Assembly: GCA_002869315.1 (NCBI GenBank)
Contig: PKTD01000205.1
Location: 1-34,652 of the forward strand
DNA: 34,652 nucleotides
Origin: Marinilabiliales bacterium
Lineage (GTDB): Bacteria; Bacteroidota; Bacteroidia; Bacteroidales; F082
Direction: 5' to 3'
Shown here piece after piece: positions 28,676 to 34,652 of this stretch. Position 1 is the first letter of the stretch, and every line of letters starts with the position of its first letter. The position numbers and the translations under genes are program-made. Below the pieces are notes generated by a model. It ran no database searches and was not told the origin of the DNA. It worked only from the letters and a program-made list of their open reading frames with translations.

Positions 28676-29812
28676 TTGAAGATTGCTGTAAACACAAGAT
28701 TACTACTTAAAAATAAACTGGAAGGTATTGGCTGGTTTACTTACGAATCGTTTATTCGAATTGTAAAACAGCATCCCGAACATGAGTTTTATTTTATTTT
28801 CGACCGGAAATATGATGATAGTTTTGTGTTTGCTCAAAATGTTACGCCCATAGTTATTGGTCCGCCGGCCAGGCATCCGTTACTTTTTTATATATGGTAT
28901 GAGTTTTCTATTCCAAGAGTTCTGAAGAAAATTAATGCCGACCTCTTTATTTCACCGGATGCATTCGGATCTCTGCGAGCAAAAGGAAGAAAACTGACCG
29001 TAATCCATGATTTAAATTTTGAGCATTTTCCAAAAATCATGCCCACTTTATACCAGAAATACTATAAACATTTCACTCCAAAGTTTGCAAAAAGTGCGGA
29101 TAGAATCGCAACTGTTTCTGAGTTTTCTAAAAGTGATATTGTTAAGCAATACGGTGTTTCAGATGATAAGATAGATGTTGTTTACAACGGCGCAAACAAA
29201 GAGTTTAAACCCCTGGATGAAAGCACAAAGAGGGTTGTAAAAGATAGATATTCGAAATCATGTGATTATTTTGTTTTTATTGGAGCCCTAAATCCAAGAA
29301 AAAATCTCACTAACCTTTTCAAGGCATTCGATATTTTCAAAACAGAAAATGAAAGCAATATAAAACTTCTGATTGTAGGAGAAAAGATGTATTGGTCGGG
29401 TGAGATTAAAGAAACTTATGAAGAAATGACATATAAAGATGATGTTATTTTCACGGGCAGACTAGAGCCTGAAAACCTGCATAGTGTTGTTGGAGCAGCA
29501 ATTGCCTTAAGTTATGTTTCTATTTTCGAGGGTTTTGGAATACCAATAGTTGAAGCATGGTATGCAGAAACTCCGGTAATTACATCTAATGTCACCTCAA
29601 TGCCGGAGATAGCAGGTGATGCAGCAATAATTACCGACCCCTTTAAGCCGGAAAGTATTGCAGAGGGATTAAAAAGTATTACTTTTGATAAAAATCTAAG
29701 ATCTGAATTAATAGAGAGAGGAAGAAAAAGAAGGTCAGAATTTTCATGGCAAAAAACTGCTGATAAATTATGGGCTTCCATTGAAAAAACATTAAACCAA
29801 ACACCAAAATGA
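28676..29812 (+). CDS. GT4-type glycosyltransferase (TTG start)
   Basis: [100 protein letters not shown]. Confidence 0.88.
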   Translation: MKIAVNTRLLLKNKLEGIGWFTYESFIRIVKQHPEHEFYFIFDRKYDDSFVFAQNVTPIVIGPPARHPLLFYIWYEFSIPRVLKKINADLFISPDAFGSLRAKGRKLTVIHDLNFEHFPKIMPTLYQKYYKHFTPKFAKSADRIATVSEFSKSDIVKQYGVSDDKIDVVYNGANKEFKPLDESTKRVVKDRYSKSCDYFVFIGALNPRKNLTNLFKAFDIFKTENESNIKLLIVGEKMYWSGEIKETYEEMTYKDDVIFTGRLEPENLHSVVGAAIALSYVSIFEGFGIPIVEAWYAETPVITSNVTSMPEIAGDAAIITDPFKPESIAEGLKSITFDKNLRSELIERGRKRRSEFSWQKTADKLWASIEKTLNQTPK

Positions 29813-31086
29813 ACATATTAATATTAGGATCAGGAGGAAGAGAGCATGCTTTGGCCTGGAAGATATCGCAAAGTAACAAAACGGAAAATTTATATATTGC
29901 CCCTGGAAATGCAGGTACAAGAGACGTAGGAAGTAACCTTCCTATCGATATAAATGATTTTTCGGAAGTAAAGAGAATTGTTGTAGAAAAAGATATAGAT
30001 ATTCTAGTAGTTGGTCCCGAAGTGCCATTAGTAAATGGTATTACTGATAAGTTTAAAAACGACCCTGCTCTCAAAAATGTTTCTATTATTGGGCCATCTA
30101 AAACCGGTGCTATGCTTGAAGGCAGTAAAGAGTTTGCTAAAGAATTTATGTACCGTCACGGTATTCCTACAGCAGCATACAGATCATTTAATGCCGGTAA
30201 TATCGATGAAGGATTTCAATTCCTTGAATCACTAAAGGCACCATATGTACTTAAGGCTGACGGACTTGCTGCTGGAAAGGGAGTGCTGATACTTAACGAC
30301 TTAGAACTTGCAAAATCAGAACTAAAAAGCATGATTGAGCAATCAAAGTTCGGTGAAGCTTCCGCTAAAGTTGTTATCGAAGAGTTTCTTGATGGCATTG
30401 AAATTTCAGTATTTGTATTAACTGATGGTAAATCATATGTAATTCTTCCGGAAGCTAAAGATTATAAACGTATTGGGGAGGGCGACACAGGACTAAATAC
30501 AGGAGGAATGGGATCTGTTTCTCCCGTTTCATTTGCTACTCCTGAATTTATGGGCAAAATCGAGCAGCAGATTATAAAGCCTACCATAAATGGTTTAATC
30601 AAAGAAAACATTGATTATAAGGGATTTATTTTCTTCGGACTCATCAAAGTTGATGGCGAACCCTATGTTATTGAATATAATTGTCGTATGGGAGATCCTG
30701 AAGCAGAATCAGTTATACCAAGAATTAAATCGGACTTAGTAGATGCATTTATTGCCGTAGATAAGCAAACTCTTCATGAGTATGAAATGGAATTTGACCA
30801 CAGGCATGCTGCAGCAATTATGCTGGTTTCGGGAGGCTACCCTGAGGCATATGAGAAGTCCAAAATAATAAGTGGTATTGAAAACCTCAGCGACTGTATT
30901 TTATTCCATGCAGGTACTTCAAAAGATATAAACACAAATCAGGTTAAAACCAGCGGAGGAAGAGTAATTGCAGTATGTTCCTACGGTAATACAATGGAAG
31001 AATCATTAACTACTGCTTACGATAAAGCAAAGCAAATTGAGTTTGAGGGTAGATATTTCAGAACTGACATAGGTTTCGACCTTTAA
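29809..31086 (+). CDS. purD: Phosphoribosylamine--glycine ligase
   Basis: [74 protein letters not shown]. Confidence 0.96.
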   Translation: MNILILGSGGREHALAWKISQSNKTENLYIAPGNAGTRDVGSNLPIDINDFSEVKRIVVEKDIDILVVGPEVPLVNGITDKFKNDPALKNVSIIGPSKTGAMLEGSKEFAKEFMYRHGIPTAAYRSFNAGNIDEGFQFLESLKAPYVLKADGLAAGKGVLILNDLELAKSELKSMIEQSKFGEASAKVVIEEFLDGIEISVFVLTDGKSYVILPEAKDYKRIGEGDTGLNTGGMGSVSPVSFATPEFMGKIEQQIIKPTINGLIKENIDYKGFIFFGLIKVDGEPYVIEYNCRMGDPEAESVIPRIKSDLVDAFIAVDKQTLHEYEMEFDHRHAAAIMLVSGGYPEAYEKSKIISGIENLSDCILFHAGTSKDINTNQVKTSGGRVIAVCSYGNTMEESLTTAYDKAKQIEFEGRYFRTDIGFDL

Positions 31087-31097
31087 TAATATTATAA

Positions 31098-32084
31098 TTG
31101 CTAATACGACTATTTAAATCTGGCCATCCTATACATTCTATAGTCATTATCATAATTGCTATAGTTTTATGGTTACCCTCAATTCTTAAACAACAGATTT
31201 ATTCCCTAGAGGAATTTTCAGCACCTTTATTTGAATTATTTGTGCACCTAAGTGGCACTAATCACATAGTACAATCATGCATTAGTTTAGTACTAATTAT
31301 TGTTACAGCACTCATTACAAACTCATTAATAAGCAATTCTAACATAACTTCAAAAACCAGTTTACTGGGGTTTTTCTTTTTTATTTTCTTTATTTTTTCA
31401 AATACCAATTACCTTGAAAGTAATAGATTTCTAATCATTAACTTACTTTTAATAATTACACTTCATGAATTGTTTGGTTTGTTTAAAACCGAATTCACTC
31501 TAGCTCCTCTGTATAATGCATCATTATTATTAGGAATTGCTGCCATGTTTTACCTGCCATTACTCATAATGGTTTTATTTCTTTGGGCAGTACTACTTGT
31601 TTTGAGAATTAATAAATGGAGAGAATATATTGTAGGCTTAATTGGTATAAGTTTACCCTTGATTTTTATATTGGTCTGGCAATTTTATAATGATGAGTCC
31701 TATATTCTGATTAACAATCTGATATCACTCTTTAATTTAGAATTTGTAAATATTCAGCAAACTTACCTCAACCTCATAATTTTAATGCTCTTGGCTGGAA
31801 TCATCATTCCATCATTTCTCTATCAAATTAACACGCTTTTTGAGAAAAATATAGCATTACGACAAAAATTAACCATTAATATTTGGTTATTTGTTTTCAC
31901 CTTAATAGCTATACTAATCGATTTTAAATCAACAGTTTCATTATCACTTTTGGCAATCCCTTCTACTGTTCTATTATCTCATCTGAGTTTTAATATTAGA
32001 AAAATAAAATGGATTGATATATATGTAAGCATTGTTTTCCTAATTATTATTATAAACCAATATTCAAGTCTGTTTGATGCTTAA
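31098..32084 (+). CDS. Polytopic membrane protein, DUF6427-like (TTG start)
   Basis: About ten hydrophobic segments; [29 protein letters not shown]; located directly after purD. Confidence 0.6.
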   Translation: MLIRLFKSGHPIHSIVIIIIAIVLWLPSILKQQIYSLEEFSAPLFELFVHLSGTNHIVQSCISLVLIIVTALITNSLISNSNITSKTSLLGFFFFIFFIFSNTNYLESNRFLIINLLLIITLHELFGLFKTEFTLAPLYNASLLLGIAAMFYLPLLIMVLFLWAVLLVLRINKWREYIVGLIGISLPLIFILVWQFYNDESYILINNLISLFNLEFVNIQQTYLNLIILMLLAGIIIPSFLYQINTLFEKNIALRQKLTINIWLFVFTLIAILIDFKSTVSLSLLAIPSTVLLSHLSFNIRKIKWIDIYVSIVFLIIIINQYSSLFDA

Positions 32085-32670
32085 ACTAACTCATTCAAAT
32101 AAAATTGAAGCAGGCTGTGATGAGGCTGGAAGAGGATGTTTAGCAGGCCCTGTTTTTGCAGCAGCAGTGATATTACCAAAGAATTTCAGAAATGATTTAA
32201 TAAACGATTCCAAGCAATTAAATAAAAAAAGAAGAGATGAATTGAGGTTTATAATTGAAACTGAAGCCTTGCATTGGGCTGTTGCCTCAGTGGACAATTA
32301 TGAAATTGATAAAATCAATATTTTAAATGCATCATATTTAGCAATGCACAGGGCTATTGACAAACTGGCCATAATTCCTGAATTGCTGTTAATAGATGGG
32401 AACAGATTTAATAAGTATAAACAAATTCCGCATCATTGTATTATAAAAGGAGATGGTAAATTCCTTTCTATAGCAGCAGCCTCAATACTTGCAAAAACAT
32501 ATAGAGATGAATTTATGGACAAGGCTTCCTTATTATACCCTCAATATGGCTGGGATAAAAACAAAGGATATCCTACTAAAGAACATAAGTTAGCTATTAT
32601 GAAATACGGATATACTGATTTACACCGAAAGTCATTTAATGCCAACATACAAATGAAAATGGAGTTCTAA
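32077..32670 (+). CDS. rnhB: Ribonuclease HII
   Basis: [65 protein letters not shown]. Confidence 0.95.
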   Translation: MLKLTHSNKIEAGCDEAGRGCLAGPVFAAAVILPKNFRNDLINDSKQLNKKRRDELRFIIETEALHWAVASVDNYEIDKINILNASYLAMHRAIDKLAIIPELLLIDGNRFNKYKQIPHHCIIKGDGKFLSIAAASILAKTYRDEFMDKASLLYPQYGWDKNKGYPTKEHKLAIMKYGYTDLHRKSFNANIQMKMEF

Positions 32671-34181
32671 AAATAATATGGTTTTTTAGGAGGTTTGAAC
32701 TTCTTTTTATAACCGTATTTAGGGTTCTCACAAGCTCCTCTTCCATTAGCTGAACATCTTCCTTTTTTAAGGCTGAATTTAAGAGCAACATATATATCCA
32801 AACCATCCAGATCACTTATTCCCAATAAAGTACCCAGCCTCTCTGTGCCTATTGTTAAAGGCCCCATCCTAACTGATGTACCTATTCGCATATACTTATA
32901 TTGAATAATCGACACTGGTATACTCAAAGCAAAATAGTCGTTTTCAAATCTTGGTGTAATTGCATACTGAACAGGTCGGAGTAGTTGTTTTTTACTAAAC
33001 CTTAAAGGCTGCATAATTAATGCAGATACATAAAGGTTTTTTTGGAAATGACCCTCAAACTGCAGGCTTAAAGTTGTGGGCAGTGGAATACTTATTTTTT
33101 CACCAGTATTAGATGCCAAAGGATCTCCGTAAAACGCCATGCTTAAATCCTGCATTGAAGCATTAATATTTCTATATTCCAGAGTATCAAATTCAGCCCA
33201 ATAAACATTTACATTATCAAAATTATGTTTTTGGGCATTATTACTAAATGATACAGCACCAATATCCAGTAATGAAACCCCCACTCGATAAATAAAATCT
33301 TCATAAGGCTTACTGCAAATACGACTACCACCTTTGTCTTGTATGCTGTTCTTTAATCTGGTATAAACTATACCAATATCAATTCCAGCACCAACTCCAT
33401 TAACAACAGGGCCATCTATTTCTATATCTTTAGAGTCATAATTTACGGGCAACGAATATCCCATTTCAGAATCATAATTATAGAATTGGATAGTCTGTGG
33501 ATCATAAACTATATATTTTGCATTATTATTAACATTATAGGCCCCGTGGTATCCTAAATTCAATTTTATGTTTGTCCCAAAAGTAAGTTTGGCTTTATAA
33601 GGTCTTGCAAAATCCCAGGCCCAACTTGCTGCAATTTCTATCCACGACATGGATGAAAAATTAAAATCATAGTCGTCGAAAATAATATTTTGTAAACTAT
33701 CATAAGTAAGGCCTTCATATAAAAATAAAGGCATTTCATAAGCTATATTAGTGGCATTTGTATTTGCACGGGCAGAAACACTTAAGCCAAAAGCATGGTC
33801 ACCGGTCTGAAGCATAAATGAAGGCCCCATGACTCTTACAGATTGATATACGTTCTTTGTATTCGTATTATTACGGTATGTGTAAAGCCCATTATATCTG
33901 TATTTACCATAAGTGGGTATAAGGGTATCCATAGAAAGCAGGTCCCAAATTGTTTTATCCTCTTTAGGAATGTATGCCCAATCATTTTTCACATAGGCAT
34001 CAGCCATTAATAAATTCACATTTAAATAGGCTTTTGAACCAGTCATTAATGCGGGGTTTATGATTGCTGAACTTATCCCATTATAATTACCGAAGGTAGT
34101 TCCTATCATCTCCTGTGACTGCACACTTTCGATAGAAAAAATAGCAGTAATAAACAATATTATAATGAGTTGTTTCTTCAT
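32667..34181 (-). CDS. DUF5723-family putative outer-membrane protein
   Basis: Signal peptide [40 protein letters not shown]; beta-rich; [63 protein letters not shown]. Confidence 0.65.
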   Translation of the reverse strand: MKKQLIIILFITAIFSIESVQSQEMIGTTFGNYNGISSAIINPALMTGSKAYLNVNLLMADAYVKNDWAYIPKEDKTIWDLLSMDTLIPTYGKYRYNGLYTYRNNTNTKNVYQSVRVMGPSFMLQTGDHAFGLSVSARANTNATNIAYEMPLFLYEGLTYDSLQNIIFDDYDFNFSSMSWIEIAASWAWDFARPYKAKLTFGTNIKLNLGYHGAYNVNNNAKYIVYDPQTIQFYNYDSEMGYSLPVNYDSKDIEIDGPVVNGVGAGIDIGIVYTRLKNSIQDKGGSRICSKPYEDFIYRVGVSLLDIGAVSFSNNAQKHNFDNVNVYWAEFDTLEYRNINASMQDLSMAFYGDPLASNTGEKISIPLPTTLSLQFEGHFQKNLYVSALIMQPLRFSKKQLLRPVQYAITPRFENDYFALSIPVSIIQYKYMRIGTSVRMGPLTIGTERLGTLLGISDLDGLDIYVALKFSLKKGRCSANGRGACENPKYGYKKKFKPPKKPYYF

Positions 34182-34265
34182 TAACAATACATTAACTAAT
34201 TATATACCCCACATCAACACTTCGTATAAAACGAAACGCAAATCGACCAGGAACAATAAACTTAT

Positions 34266-34652
34266 TTACTTTCTTCTTTTATTGAATTTCAACTTTTGCT
34301 TGTCTGAGTAGCCATATTCAAGATTATAGCACTTATTATTTGATTTAACACGGCATTTCCCTTTTTCTAATCCAAATTTAAGAGAAAAATAAATATCCAT
34401 ACCATCCAGATTACCAGCACCTATCCAGGTTCCTAATCTTTCTGTTCCTATTGTTAAAAAACTAATTCTTAGGGCAGCACCTATCCGAGGGTATTGATAT
34501 TCATAAAGAGAAATTGGTAGTGAAAATTCCAAATGTTTAGTTTCATATCGGGGAATTATAGCCAGTTGAGCCGGACGACGCATAGTGTGGCCATTGAATC
34601 TTATTGGATGTATCCAATAAGCTCCTAAAAATATTTTTTCTTTATAATGATA
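34266..34652 (-). CDS. Second DUF5723-like paralogue, partial (N-terminus beyond the window edge)
   Basis: The open frame continues through the window end upstream of the track's M: YHYKEKIFLGAYWIHPIRFNGHTMRRPAQLAIIPRYETKHLEFSLP..., aligning with the C-terminus of the neighbouring gene. Confidence 0.7.
   Translation of the reverse strand, partial: YHYKEKIFLGAYWIHPIRFNGHTMRRPAQLAIIPRYETKHLEFSLPISLYEYQYPRIGAALRISFLTIGTERLGTWIGAGNLDGMDIYFSLKFGLEKGKCRVKSNNKCYNLEYGYSDKQKLKFNKRRK

Noticed and set aside
29679-30074. 131-aa minus-strand ORF
   Set aside because: Antisense to the end of the glycosyltransferase and start of purD, both strongly supported.

Overview
The window is AT-rich chromosomal DNA with the hallmarks of a Bacteroidota genome: type IX secretion (T9SS) sorting tails, TAnnTTTG-type promoter boxes, and DUF5723, DUF6427 and DUF4159 families. 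No IS elements, CRISPR arrays, rRNA or phage genes were seen. Housekeeping genes are trpB, comEC, msrB, a purine nucleoside phosphorylase, an acyl-CoA synthetase, rsmE, queE, folD, ffh, purD, rnhB and tRNA-Asp(GTC). Five genes encode T9SS-tailed secreted proteins, three of them giant and adjacent. A three-gene cassette (NDP-hexose 2,3-dehydratase, WecE-like aminotransferase, Gfo/Idh/MocA reductase) looks like a deoxy-aminosugar pathway, followed by a glycosyltransferase coupled to purD. The most notable observations are: (1) a 20-aa leader peptide, MNLIINNNWWWHNNLFHRDS, with three consecutive Trp codons, then a hairpin and T-tract, upstream of trpB, which looks like a trp attenuator; (2) an in-frame TGA at a conserved Gly position of that otherwise intact trpB; (3) a second in-frame TGA near the start of the acyl-CoA synthetase gene; (4) the deoxysugar cassette; (5) three adjacent secreted giants sharing a PKD-PKD-jelly-roll-T9SS C-terminal chassis. 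I cannot claim a wholly new system from sequence alone. All family names come from reading motifs, with no database search.
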